A stretch of DNA of 21,175 bases, taken from positions 1 to 21,175 of the forward strand of contig DASZOC010000035.1 in assembly GCA_035550975.1 (NCBI GenBank), given 5' to 3'. Below the pieces are notes generated by a model. It worked only from the letters and a program-made list of their open reading frames with translations, searched no databases and was not told the origin of the DNA. The position numbers and the translations under genes were made by a program. This document shows positions 8,037 to 14,956 of the stretch, one piece after another (positions within the stretch are counted from its first letter, which is position 1; each line of letters begins with the position of its first letter). Source of the stretch: DASZOC01 sp035550975 (lineage in GTDB: Bacteria > Actinomycetota > CADDZG01 > WHSQ01).

Positions 8037-9236
8037 ATGCTGACGGTCGACGAAGCCCGAGCCAGGATCCTCGCCGCGTTCTCGTCACTCCCGTCGATCG
8101 ACGTTCCCATCCGTGAGGCGCTCGGGATGGTTCCGACTCACGACGTCGTGGCTCCGCATCCGTCTCCTCGTTTCGACAACTCGGCGATGGACGGCTACGC
8201 GGTGAGGCGAGCAGACCTCGGAGATGTGCCGGTCACGCTGGAGGTGATCGGTGAGGCCAGAGCGGGTTCTCCTCCCTCTGGTGAAGTGGTTGCCGGCACC
8301 GCGATCGCGGTCATGACCGGCGCGCCCGTCCCCGCGGGAGCAGACGCGGTCGTGCCGATCGAGGACGCAGACGAGGATGCCGGCCGGGTGACGGTGCGCG
8401 CGGCCCCCCCGGGGCACGGCCACATCCGTCCCGCGGGAGACGACGTCCGCGCAGGCGACCTGCTGGTGCCGGCGGGTCGGGAGCTGGATGCCGGGGAGCT
8501 GGCGATGCTGGCGACGATGGGTCTGTCGCCCGTCCCGGTTCACCGCCGGCCGCTGATCACGGTGCTCTCGACCGGTGACGAGCTCGTAAGGCCCGAGGTC
8601 GAGCCCGGGCCCGGCCAGATCCGCGACTCGAACTCGGTCGCGTTGGCCGCGCTCGTGCGCGCCGCGGGAGGCGAAGTACGAGTCCGGGGCCCCATCGCCG
8701 ACGACAGGACCGAAGTAGAACGCGCGCTGGGAAACGCGGCCGCCGGGTCCGATCTCGTGGTCTCGTCTGGTGGGGTGTCGGTCGGCCGCTACGATTTCGT
8801 GCGCGACGTCATCGAGCAGCGCGGGCGTCTCGATCTGTGGCGCGTGGCGATGCAGCCGGGCAAGCCGGTCGTCTCGGGCGCGATCGACGGGACGCCGTTC
8901 CTCGGCCTTCCCGGCAACCCCGTGTCGATCCACGTCGGCTTCGAGCAGTTCGTCCGGCCCGCGATCCGAAAGATGCGCGGTTGTCGCGAGGTTCTCCGTC
9001 CCGTCGTGCGGGCGCGCATCGGCCACAGGATCGAGAAGAAGCCGGGGCGGCTCCACTTCGTGCGCGTGCGCCTGTCGTTCGAAGGCGGTGAGGTGGTTGC
9101 GACGCCCACGGGGCCTCAGGGATCGCACATCCAGTCGAGCTTGTTGGACGCTCACGGCGTCGCGCGCTTCGATGTCGACGAGACCGTGCTGGACGCGGGG
9201 GCGGAGGTGACGGTGGAGGTCTGGAGGCTCCCGTGA
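8037..9236 (+). CDS. moeA: Molybdopterin molybdenumtransferase MoeA
   Basis: MoeA inserts molybdate into adenylylated molybdopterin in the last common step of molybdenum cofactor synthesis in the cytoplasm. The 399-aa length is close to the usual 400-410. Family motifs appear in order: FDNSAMDGYAV (46-55), STGDELV (178-184, start of the MogA-like domain), GPGQIRDSNS (191-200), SSGGVSVG (243-250), QPGKP (273-277) and GLPGNP (290-295), followed by the small C-terminal beta domain. The stop overlaps the mobA start by 4 bp (GTGA), so the two are translationally coupled. No moaA, moaC or molybdoenzyme gene is in the window. Confidence 0.96.
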   Translation: MLTVDEARARILAAFSSLPSIDVPIREALGMVPTHDVVAPHPSPRFDNSAMDGYAVRRADLGDVPVTLEVIGEARAGSPPSGEVVAGTAIAVMTGAPVPAGADAVVPIEDADEDAGRVTVRAAPPGHGHIRPAGDDVRAGDLLVPAGRELDAGELAMLATMGLSPVPVHRRPLITVLSTGDELVRPEVEPGPGQIRDSNSVALAALVRAAGGEVRVRGPIADDRTEVERALGNAAAGSDLVVSSGGVSVGRYDFVRDVIEQRGRLDLWRVAMQPGKPVVSGAIDGTPFLGLPGNPVSIHVGFEQFVRPAIRKMRGCREVLRPVVRARIGHRIEKKPGRLHFVRVRLSFEGGEVVATPTGPQGSHIQSSLLDAHGVARFDVDETVLDAGAEVTVEVWRLP

Positions 9237-9799
9237 CGTTCGACGCGGTGATCGTGTGTGGTGGCACCGGTCGCAGGCTCGGAGGGATGGACAAGGCGGC
9301 CGTCGTCGTCGGGGGCCGCACGTTGCTCGAGCGCGCCGCCGCTGCCGTAGCCGGTGCGCGCCGCACGATAGCGGTCGGCCCGGCGCGAGCTACGTCGTCC
9401 GTCGTCACGTGGACGCAGGAGGAGCCACCGGGGGGTGGTCCGGCCGCGGCGCTCGAAGCGGGCATCGGACTGGTCACCGCGGAGCTGGTCGCGGTCGTGG
9501 GGGTGGACTTCCCCCTGCTCGGCGCCGAGACCATCGCGCGCCTGGCAGCAAGCGTGGGAGCCGCCGACGGCGCGATCCTGCGGGACGGCGCGGGTCGTGA
9601 CCAGTTCCTCGCCGGCGTCTACCGCACCTCTTCGCTCCGGCGCGCTCTGGAGGCTCGCCGCAACCGCGGCCGCGCGATGAGAGACGTGGTGGCGTCGCTC
9701 GACCTACAGGTGATCGTCGACGAGGAGGCCGCACGCGACTGTGACACGTGGGATGCCGTGCGCGTCGCAGAGGCGACGCTCGCCGCGCGTGACACGTAG
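9233..9799 (+). CDS. mobA: Molybdenum cofactor guanylyltransferase MobA
   Basis: This 188-aa nucleotidyltransferase should add GMP (or another nucleotide) to the molybdenum cofactor to form the dinucleotide form. The N-terminal nucleotide-binding loop is readable as CGGTGRRLGGMDKA (9-22), corresponding to the family GGxSxRxGxDKA pattern. EEPPGGGPAAAL (63-74) matches the second substrate-binding segment, and VGVDFPLL holds the metal-binding aspartate D92. The GTG start at 9233 overlaps the moeA stop, which supports the cofactor role over a generic sugar or CTP nucleotidyltransferase. The sequence does not tell whether GTP or CTP is used; MocA-type activity is the main alternative. Confidence 0.85.
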   Translation: MTFDAVIVCGGTGRRLGGMDKAAVVVGGRTLLERAAAAVAGARRTIAVGPARATSSVVTWTQEEPPGGGPAAALEAGIGLVTAELVAVVGVDFPLLGAETIARLAASVGAADGAILRDGAGRDQFLAGVYRTSSLRRALEARRNRGRAMRDVVASLDLQVIVDEEAARDCDTWDAVRVAEATLAARDT

Positions 9800-9805
9800 C
9801 CTTCG

Positions 9806-9831
9806 TAGCCGGTTCGGCCGCGCGGCGGCTA
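9806..9831. terminator. Bidirectional stem-loop between convergent mobA and msrA
   Basis: TAGCCG (9806-9811) pairs with CGGCTA (9826-9831), and the loop contains a further CCGCGCGG self-complementary core. It sits exactly between two converging genes and includes the msrA stop codon. It lacks T tracts, so termination is inferred from position and stem only. Confidence 0.4.
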
Positions 9832-10311
9832 GACCTGGATCTTGCAGCTCGACACGCCGCGTTTCTCGAGGTACTGCTGGTGGTAGTCCTCGGCCTCGTA
9901 GAACTCCGTCGCGTCCTCGATGACCGTCACGATCGGACGCCGGTGACGGCCCGACGCGTTGCGCTGCGCGAGTGATTCGGCGGCCGCGGCTCTCTGATCG
10001 TCGTCGTGCACGAAGATCGCGCTGCGGTATTGGCGGCCCACGTCCGGCCCCTGGCGGTTCAGCTGGGTGGGGTCGTGGGCCTCCCAGAACACCTCGAGAA
10101 GCTCGTCGTAGGAGATCTGGTCGGGGTCGTAGGTGACCTCGACGACCTCGGCATGGCCGGTCCGGTCGCTGCACACCTGCTCGTAGGTCGGGTTCGGGAG
10201 ATCGCCACCCATGTATCCGACGCGCGTCGCCTTGACGCCGGTCGACAACTGCCGGAAGGCGGCCTCTACTCCCCAGAAGCAGCCTGCTCCGAACGTGGCC
10301 TTGTGCAGCAT
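9829..10311 (-). CDS. msrA: Peptide-methionine (S)-S-oxide reductase MsrA
   Basis: MsrA reduces methionine-S-sulfoxide in oxidised proteins. The 160-aa product has the catalytic motif GAGCFWG with nucleophile C11, followed by the conserved YMGGDLPNPTYEQVCSDRTGHAE and FWEAHDPTQLNRQGPDVGRQYRS stretches in family order (given here as landmarks), and C156 near the C-terminus as the likely resolving cysteine. Start choice: two in-frame ATGs occur at 10317 and 10311. AGGAGG directly abuts the first, which is too close for use, and lies an ideal 6 nt before the second, so 10311 is chosen. It is on the same strand as the ligase gene, 99 nt downstream, and converges with mobA. Confidence 0.96.
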   Translation of the reverse strand: MLHKATFGAGCFWGVEAAFRQLSTGVKATRVGYMGGDLPNPTYEQVCSDRTGHAEVVEVTYDPDQISYDELLEVFWEAHDPTQLNRQGPDVGRQYRSAIFVHDDDQRAAAAESLAQRNASGRHRRPIVTVIEDATEFYEAEDYHQQYLEKRGVSSCKIQV

Positions 10312-10317
10312 CGGCAT

Positions 10318-10323
10318 CCTCCT
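10318..10323 (-). promoter_or_regulatory. Ribosome-binding site that decides the msrA start
   Basis: AGGAGG on the minus strand touches the ATG at 10317 with zero spacing but is 6 nt from the in-frame ATG at 10311, which selects the shorter protein beginning MLHKATFGAGC. Confidence 0.75.
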
Positions 10324-10342
10324 CGTCAGATCCGACCCCAAC

Positions 10343-10365
10343 GGTAGCGAACGGCGTCCGCTACC
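10343..10365. other. Inverted repeat in the msrA leader
   Basis: GGTAGCG (10343-10349) and CGCTACC (10359-10365) form a perfect 7-bp inverted repeat with a 9-nt loop, in the 99-nt gap between the ligase stop and msrA and about 20 nt upstream of its ribosome-binding site. It could be an operator, an mRNA hairpin or a weak terminator; there is no T tract. Confidence 0.45.
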
Positions 10366-10410
10366 AGGAACGTCCGGCCCGTCGCGGCGGTCCGAAGTAG
10401 GCGCTCGGGG

Positions 10411-11331
10411 CTAGGCGCTCTCGCGGACGACGTCGCCCGCCTTCTTGTCCCGGCGCATCCCCACGAACCGCGGGTGGCGCAGCCGGCCGTCGGTCGTCCA
10501 TTCGCCGAACGCGATCTGCGCGACCAGCTTCGGCTCGATCCAGTGCACGTTCTTCCGCACGGGCGGTGGACCCGCGAAGGGCGACTCCGGGCGCTCCAGC
10601 GGAGCCATCTCGTCGTACAGAGCGCGCAAGGTCTTGCTGTCATAGCCGGTCCCGACCTTGCCGGCATAGCGCAGCTCGTCGCCGTCGTAATAGCCGACCA
10701 ACAACGCGCCGAACGAATGGCGGGCGCCCTGCGGGTCGGTGAAGCCGCCGATCACCAGCTCTTGCTCGTTCGAGCACTTGAACTTGAGCCATTCCTTCGA
10801 CCGCCCCTTCGTGTACGCCGACGCGGCTCTCTTCGCGATCAAGCCCTCCCAACCCTTCTTGCACGCCTCGCGGTAATACGTCTCGCCCTCTTCTTCTATG
10901 TGGTTCACGAAGCTCAGCGGTGCCCGCCATCGCAGCGCCTTCTTCAGAAGCGCCTTGCGTTCCAGCAGAGGTCGTCTCGTGACGTCGCGGCCGTCGAGGT
11001 AGATGACGTCGAAGACGAAGTACACGACGGGGACGCTCGTCCGCTTCGCCTGTTGCAGCAGTGCGAAGCTGGTGTGGTCGCCCTCGACCGCCGCGATCTC
11101 GCCGTCGACGATGAGATCGCCCTCCTGCTTCGCGAGCGCGGCCGCGACCTTCCGATACGACCCCGTTAGATCGAGCCGGTTGCGCGACAACAGCTTGACC
11201 CCGTCACGTTTCTTGAACGCGAGACATCGGATGCCGTCGAGCTTGGGCTCGTAGACCCAGTCCGGGTCCGAGAAGGGGTCGCGCGTCAACGTCGCGAGCA
11301 TGGGCTGTACCCACGCGGGCTGGCGCGGCAC
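10411..11331 (-). CDS. ATP-dependent DNA ligase, stand-alone LigD-type ligase domain
   Basis: The 306-aa protein carries the covalent nucleotidyltransferase motifs: EPKLDGIR with adenylated lysine K30 (motif I), VYFVFDVIYLDG near 103-114 (motif III), EGLIAKR near 162-168 (motif IV) and EWLKFKC near 180-186 (motif V), followed by an OB-fold domain (about 190-300). It would seal nicks or ends in DNA using ATP. It matches the ligase module of LigD or actinobacterial LigC and lacks the polymerase and phosphoesterase domains; no ku gene is in the window. I chose GTG 11331 because LigD-type ligases have several residues before MLATL; ATG 11301 is the alternative. The gene begins 13 nt after the stop of the Balon-like gene, so the two are probably one operon. 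Confidence 0.9.
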   Translation of the reverse strand: MPRQPAWVQPMLATLTRDPFSDPDWVYEPKLDGIRCLAFKKRDGVKLLSRNRLDLTGSYRKVAAALAKQEGDLIVDGEIAAVEGDHTSFALLQQAKRTSVPVVYFVFDVIYLDGRDVTRRPLLERKALLKKALRWRAPLSFVNHIEEEGETYYREACKKGWEGLIAKRAASAYTKGRSKEWLKFKCSNEQELVIGGFTDPQGARHSFGALLVGYYDGDELRYAGKVGTGYDSKTLRALYDEMAPLERPESPFAGPPPVRKNVHWIEPKLVAQIAFGEWTTDGRLRHPRFVGMRRDKKAGDVVRESA

Positions 11332-11344
11332 GTCTACCGGCGGG

Positions 11345-12457
11345 TCAGGCGCGCACGTCGAAGCGAAGGAGCGACCCGACGCCGTCGCGGGGGCCGTGCT
11401 CCGGCCCGAGCGACGGGATGACGCGCACGTCTGCGCCGGTGCCGAGCGCCGCTCGCACGATGACGTCACGCGCGCGGCCTTCGACGACGTCACCGAGACC
11501 CAAGCCTTCGAGCGCGCCGCGGTCGACCGAGCACTGGTTCGGATCCGCGTCGACGAAGAACGCGGCTCGCTCCTCGATGTCGGAGGAGATCAGCAACGTC
11601 CCGACCTGCGACATCCGCAACGCGGCCATCGTGCGTTCCCAACCTTCCGTCGCAAGGTCGTCTTGGCCCCGCTCCTCCTGGAACTTCTCGAGGAGCGCTT
11701 TGATGCGCTGTCCGACGTAGGCGCTCAGCGCCTGTTCGAGCTCGTCCTGGATCTCGCTGAGGTCGTTCGGGTGCACGTCGACGTCTATCAGCAGCGGCCC
11801 GATGTTGTCCGCGGCGTGGTTCTTCAGGTGGCGTACGGCGCTGACGTCTCCCGCGACCAGGATGAACTCGAGGTTCTCCGCCTGCGCCACGCGCCCGAGC
11901 TCGTCGGCGACCTCTTTCGCGTTCGCCTCCCACAGGTTCTCCGCGCGCCGCTGGAAGCGTGCTTGCGCCCAGCCACCGGGCTGCGGCATCGCTACGTCCT
12001 GCTTGGTGAGGTCGCGCTCGACCTCGATCGAGCGTGTGATCGACTGCTTGTGCACTACGTGGATCTCGGCCCCCGTGCGATCTGCCAGCACGACGGCGTA
12101 CGACGGGTTCGCCTGCTCCCACTCGATCAATGGAACGAGGTTCGGAACGGGGCCGAACGTGATGTCGTCTGCAACGGGACGCGCGAGGTGCCGTTCCAAG
12201 ACGACCGAAGACCCCGAGACGATCAGGATCAGCCCGTCGCCGAGGAGGTGGGCGCGATCGACCCGTTCCTCCAACGCGTTGAGACTGTCTTCGGGTGCTC
12301 CGGCCTCGGCGGCTCGTTCCCGCAGCGCCTTGAAGCGCAGGTTCGTCTCTTCCCAACCCTGCGCGCGCGCCGCTTCGGTATTCAGATACACCGACACGAA
12401 GGGGCCCTTCGCATGCAGCAACCGGTCGGGCAGCAGAGCGCGCGTAGTGGTGGTCAT
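11345..12457 (-). CDS. Balon/Rv2629-like ribosome-associated protein (bacterial archaeo-eukaryotic release factor family)
   Basis: The 370-aa product resembles the mycobacterial Rv2629 family, whose members share the middle and C-terminal folds of archaeal/eukaryotic eRF1 and Pelota. Family knowledge: the relative Balon was described as a ribosome-hibernation factor that enters the A site, and Rv2629 as a dormancy-regulon gene. Seen here: an N-terminal alpha/beta domain (about 15-135), then PGGWAQARFQRRAEN (160-174), which aligns with the eRF1 GGQ loop (GGQSxxRFxRxxE) but has Trp in place of Gln, then a helical linker and an alpha/beta domain (about 190-370). The missing Gln argues against peptidyl-tRNA hydrolysis. 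The start at ATG 12457 is supported by AAGGAGG 4 nt upstream. The ligase gene follows in the same operon. Confidence 0.85.
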   Translation of the reverse strand: MTTTTRALLPDRLLHAKGPFVSVYLNTEAARAQGWEETNLRFKALRERAAEAGAPEDSLNALEERVDRAHLLGDGLILIVSGSSVVLERHLARPVADDITFGPVPNLVPLIEWEQANPSYAVVLADRTGAEIHVVHKQSITRSIEVERDLTKQDVAMPQPGGWAQARFQRRAENLWEANAKEVADELGRVAQAENLEFILVAGDVSAVRHLKNHAADNIGPLLIDVDVHPNDLSEIQDELEQALSAYVGQRIKALLEKFQEERGQDDLATEGWERTMAALRMSQVGTLLISSDIEERAAFFVDADPNQCSVDRGALEGLGLGDVVEGRARDVIVRAALGTGADVRVIPSLGPEHGPRDGVGSLLRFDVRA

Positions 12458-12491
12458 CGGTCCTCCTTGGCTTGTGCTCGTTTGCTTTCCC

Positions 12492-12517
12492 TTACCCGGC
12501 TGGCCTCGTCAATCAAC
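12492..12517 (-). promoter_or_regulatory. Candidate SigB/SigF-type promoter for the Balon-like gene
   Basis: On the minus strand GTTG (12517-12514) is followed after 16 nt by GGGTAA (12497-12492), close to the general-stress consensus GTTT-N15-17-GGGTAT. It lies about 35 nt upstream of ATG 12457, leaving a short leader that includes the AAGGAGG site. A SigA reading (TTGATT-N16-TAAGGG) is possible but has a poor -10. Confidence 0.5.
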
Positions 12518-12544
12518 GCCCCGGGTGGGCACCCCGACGGGCCG

Positions 12545-12569
12545 GTTTCGTTCTCGCACCGGGGGGTAT
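12545..12569 (+). promoter_or_regulatory. Candidate SigB/SigF-type promoter for the DksA-like gene
   Basis: GTTT (12545-12548), a 15-nt spacer, then GGGTAT (12564-12569) is a full match to the general-stress sigma consensus of Actinobacteria and Bacillus. Only 9 nt separate the -10 element from ATG 12579, so the transcript would be leaderless or nearly so. Confidence 0.65.
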
Positions 12570-12578
12570 CGCGGGGGC

Positions 12579-12947
12579 ATGGACACGACAACCGCGCGCG
12601 AGCGCCTCGAGAAAGAGAAAGAAAGGCTGCGTTCCATCGCCCACAACCTGGCGGAGGAGCACGACCTAGACGAGACCAACCACGACGAGAGGCCCGAAGG
12701 CGAGCTCAGCTCGATCGACCAGCACCCGGCCGACACCGGAAGCGAGACGTTCGAGCGAGAGAAGGACATGGCGATCCTCAACACGCTCGAGGACCAGCTC
12801 GTAGAGGTCGACGCGGCCCTGAAACGCGTCGAGGACGGCTCCTACGGCGTCTGCCAGGCATGCGGCAAGGAGATAGCTGCCGAACGCCTCGACGTCGTAC
12901 CCACTGCGCGCTATTGCGTCGAGGACCAAGGGGCGAGGGAGGGATAG
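12579..12947 (+). CDS. TraR/DksA-family zinc-finger protein (YteA-like)
   Basis: The product is 122 aa. An N-terminal charged coiled coil (about 5-35) is followed by ELSSIDQHPADTGSETFERE, typical of the YteA/YocK branch of the TraR/DksA family, a second helix (55-80), and the zinc finger YGVCQACGKEI...ARYCVED. The first three finger cysteines are present; the fourth position is Asp (CVED), a known kind of variation in this branch. DksA proteins bind the RNA polymerase secondary channel and alter initiation during stress; whether this one does is not known. YteA/YocK proteins in Bacillus are linked to general stress and sporulation. A SigB/SigF-type promoter lies immediately upstream, and the glycine-zipper gene follows 2 nt after the stop. 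Confidence 0.87.
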   Translation: MDTTTARERLEKEKERLRSIAHNLAEEHDLDETNHDERPEGELSSIDQHPADTGSETFEREKDMAILNTLEDQLVEVDAALKRVEDGSYGVCQACGKEIAAERLDVVPTARYCVEDQGAREG

Positions 12948-12949
12948 GC

Positions 12950-13243
12950 ATGGCCGAGAACCATCCGGTGACTCCGACGGAGCAGGAGGCCGAGCACTTC
13001 ACGGGTGGGCCGGGTGTCGTAGCGACGAAGAGCCAGGCGCGCGGTGCGATCGGCGGCGGAACGATCGGCGCGATCGCCGGGGCTGTGATCGGCGCGATCA
13101 TCGGCTTCATCATCTTCGACGGCGCGCTCGGACTCATCATCACGGCCGTCGTCGGCGCGGTCGCCGGTTCGGTAGCGGGCGGTGTCTCCGGTGGAACGGT
13201 GAACTCGGCGAAGAACGTCGAGCGCGGAGGCGCAGACACCTAA
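12950..13243 (+). CDS. Small glycine-zipper membrane protein
   Basis: The 97-aa protein has a polar N-terminus (1-30) followed by two glycine/alanine-rich hydrophobic segments (about 32-54 and 58-80) with GxxxG-like spacing (GGGTIGAIAGAVIGAIIG and AVVGAVAGSVAGGVSGG), then a short polar tail. This is the pattern of glycine-zipper two-helix proteins found in stress-linked membrane genes. ATG 12950 begins 2 nt after the DksA-like stop, and its GGGAGGGA ribosome-binding site lies within the end of that gene, so the pair is co-translated. It is expected in the cytoplasmic membrane, perhaps oligomeric; the biochemical function is not known. Confidence 0.75.
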   Translation: MAENHPVTPTEQEAEHFTGGPGVVATKSQARGAIGGGTIGAIAGAVIGAIIGFIIFDGALGLIITAVVGAVAGSVAGGVSGGTVNSAKNVERGGADT

Positions 13244-13251
13244 CCCGGACG

Positions 13252-13274
13252 AGCGCGGGCTTCTCGGTCGCGCT
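13252..13274. terminator. Bidirectional stem-loop between convergent genes
   Basis: AGCGCG (13252-13257) pairs with CGCGCT (13269-13274) around an 11-nt loop, in the 30-bp gap between the glycine-zipper gene and the convergent lipoprotein esterase. No T tract is present; a terminator role is inferred from location. Confidence 0.35.
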
Positions 13275-14089
13275 TACTGCGGCCGATCGACCAGGAACCA
13301 GCTGACGGCCGCGGTCGCAAGACGGCGGGGGACGAAGTGCGCTCCGTCGAAGCGACGAAATACGACGTCGTAACCCTGCTCCTCTAGCTGCGGGGCGATC
13401 GCCTCGCTCGTGCGCTCGATCGGAAGGACGCGGTCCTCGATGCCGTGCGACATGAACACCTTCGGCGACCCGCGTTCGACACCGGGGGCTGAGTATCCGG
13501 GTGAGAACGCGATGACGTGCGTGAACAGGTCGCCGTTCGTCAACCCGAGCGACAACGCATAGGACGCGCCGTCGGAGAAGCCCTCGATCGCGACGCGCTC
13601 GGGGTCGATGGTGTAGCGGGAGAAGACGCGCTTCAGAACCTTGTCGATGAACGCGACGTCGTCGCCGAAGCCGCCATAGATGAGATCCCACGACCGCTCC
13701 TCGGAGGTCGGGGAGACCAGGATCATGCCGACCTTGTCGGCCATCCCTCTGAACCAGGTGAGCCCTCCTTCGGCGGAGCCACCCGCGCCATGCAGGGTCA
13801 ACGCCAGCGGGGCGGCGCGCCCGGGGACGTAGGTCCGCGGGACGTAGACGAGCGCCTCGCGGGCTTTCTCGACGTGCAGCCGGTGGAGACCCGGCTCGGC
13901 GTCTGCGGAGGTCACCCGCGCCCGGACGGTCGCGCTCAGCCGGCCCTCGTCATGACCGTCGACCGTCGCGGTTCGAGACCCGAAGATCTTGCGCAGCGGC
14001 TTCACCTGATCACCTCGCTGTTCGAGCCCACAAGATGCGAACAGCACGAGCGTGACGAGCATCGCCGGCCATCGCAGAGGAGCATCCAC
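13274..14089 (-). CDS. Lipoprotein alpha/beta hydrolase (esterase/PHB-depolymerase-like)
   Basis: The 271-aa protein starts with MDAPLRWPAMLVTLVLFASCG, a lipoprotein-type signal with lipobox FASC and Cys20 as the likely lipidated residue, so it should be anchored on the outer face of the membrane. The alpha/beta-hydrolase triad is readable: S172 in EGFSDGAS, D219 in GIEDRVLP and H251 in DGAHFVP, with oxyanion segment LTLHGAGG (97-104). The layout resembles the LpqC/polyhydroxybutyrate-depolymerase and carboxylesterase group; the substrate is unknown. The GTG start at 14089 keeps a positive charge (Arg6) before the hydrophobic core; ATG 14062 would remove it. It converges with the glycine-zipper gene and diverges from the SGNH hydrolase gene. 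Confidence 0.8.
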   Translation of the reverse strand: MDAPLRWPAMLVTLVLFASCGLEQRGDQVKPLRKIFGSRTATVDGHDEGRLSATVRARVTSADAEPGLHRLHVEKAREALVYVPRTYVPGRAAPLALTLHGAGGSAEGGLTWFRGMADKVGMILVSPTSEERSWDLIYGGFGDDVAFIDKVLKRVFSRYTIDPERVAIEGFSDGASYALSLGLTNGDLFTHVIAFSPGYSAPGVERGSPKVFMSHGIEDRVLPIERTSEAIAPQLEEQGYDVVFRRFDGAHFVPRRLATAAVSWFLVDRPQ

Positions 14090-14166
14090 CTGCAGATGTC
14101 AACGCGTGGCCCGCCATGCGAATTCCGTGACTCGCGGAACGGGTCGTCGTTAGCGGCAGCGGTGGT

Positions 14167-14172
14167 TAGTTT
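14167..14172 (+). promoter_or_regulatory. Candidate leaderless -10 element for the SGNH hydrolase gene
   Basis: TAGTTT lies exactly 6 nt before GTG 14179, and no Shine-Dalgarno sequence precedes the start. No clear -35 box is seen 16-18 nt further upstream. Confidence 0.4.
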
Positions 14173-14178
14173 GCTGCG

Positions 14179-14931
14179 GTGCTGAAGACGGTGACGATCG
14201 TGGCTGCATCGACGGTGGGCGTGGTGGCCGTCGTCCTCGGCGTCGAGGTGTGGCTCGCGCTGACGCGCGAGTATCTGCCGACGGCACCGGCGCTGCAGCT
14301 CGGAGGAACCTTCGGCCCGGAGGACGGGCGGCCGTTGCGTTTCGTCGTCCTCGGCGACTCGACCGCGGCGGGTCTGGGTGCCGGCTCGCCCGAGGACGCG
14401 TATGCGACCGTCCTCGCGGAACGTCTCGGGCGCGATGAGTGGCGCGTCGAGCTCCTGGCCTTCGGTGTCTCGGGAGCACGGGTGCGCGACGTTCGGGAGG
14501 AGCAGGTGGCTCTGGCAGTTGCCGCCGAGCCGGATCTGGTCTTCGTCGGCATCGGCGCCAACGACACGACCCACCTCACGTCGCTCGCGGACGTGGAACG
14601 CGATATGGACGTCGCCCTCGAGCGCCTCGTCGCGACGGGAGCGACGATCGTCGTCGCGGGCCCCCCCGATATGCGCGCGGCCGCATGGCTGGAGCCTCTC
14701 CGAACGCTTGCCGGATGGCGGGGCCGCCGCGTCGCTGCGGTCATCGCGGGTGTCGCCGAGCGGCACGACGTTCCGGTGGTGCCGCTTGCGGAGAAGACGG
14801 GTCCGTACTTCGCTTCGCATCCCGAGGATGCGTACGCGACCGACGATTTCCACCCCGGTCCCGGTGGCTACCGCGCATGGGCAGACGCGATCTACCCGGT
14901 CTTGACGCAAGCTCTTGCCAGCCCGCGCTGA
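14179..14931 (+). CDS. Membrane-anchored SGNH/GDSL-family hydrolase
   Basis: The 250-aa protein has one N-terminal hydrophobic segment (3-27) that could be an uncleaved signal anchor, then an extracytoplasmic SGNH fold. All four blocks are visible: nucleophile S61 in VVLGDSTAAG, block II Gly in FGVSGARV (about 99), N128 in GIGANDTT, and the DxxH pair D222/H225 in DDFHPGPGGY. Such enzymes hydrolyse acyl esters of lipids, polysaccharides or thioesters. GTG 14179 is the start that gives the membrane segment. It is followed 25 nt later by a PlsC-like acyltransferase gene, which suggests a lipid-related role, but the substrate is not known. Confidence 0.88.
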   Translation: MLKTVTIVAASTVGVVAVVLGVEVWLALTREYLPTAPALQLGGTFGPEDGRPLRFVVLGDSTAAGLGAGSPEDAYATVLAERLGRDEWRVELLAFGVSGARVRDVREEQVALAVAAEPDLVFVGIGANDTTHLTSLADVERDMDVALERLVATGATIVVAGPPDMRAAAWLEPLRTLAGWRGRRVAAVIAGVAERHDVPVVPLAEKTGPYFASHPEDAYATDDFHPGPGGYRAWADAIYPVLTQALASPR

Positions 14932-14956
14932 GCATCCGCGCCGCGCGTGGTTCAGA

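Noticed and set aside
10317..10341. Longer msrA start forms (beginning MGSDLTRRMPM or MPMLHK)
   Set aside because: The AGGAGG site abuts ATG 10317 and lies downstream of the longer start; only ATG 10311 has proper spacing.
11300..13243. 647-aa plus-strand ORF ending with the glycine-zipper sequence
   Set aside because: The first 550 codons are antisense to the Balon-like gene or out of frame with the DksA-like gene; the true start is ATG 12950, with its own ribosome-binding site.
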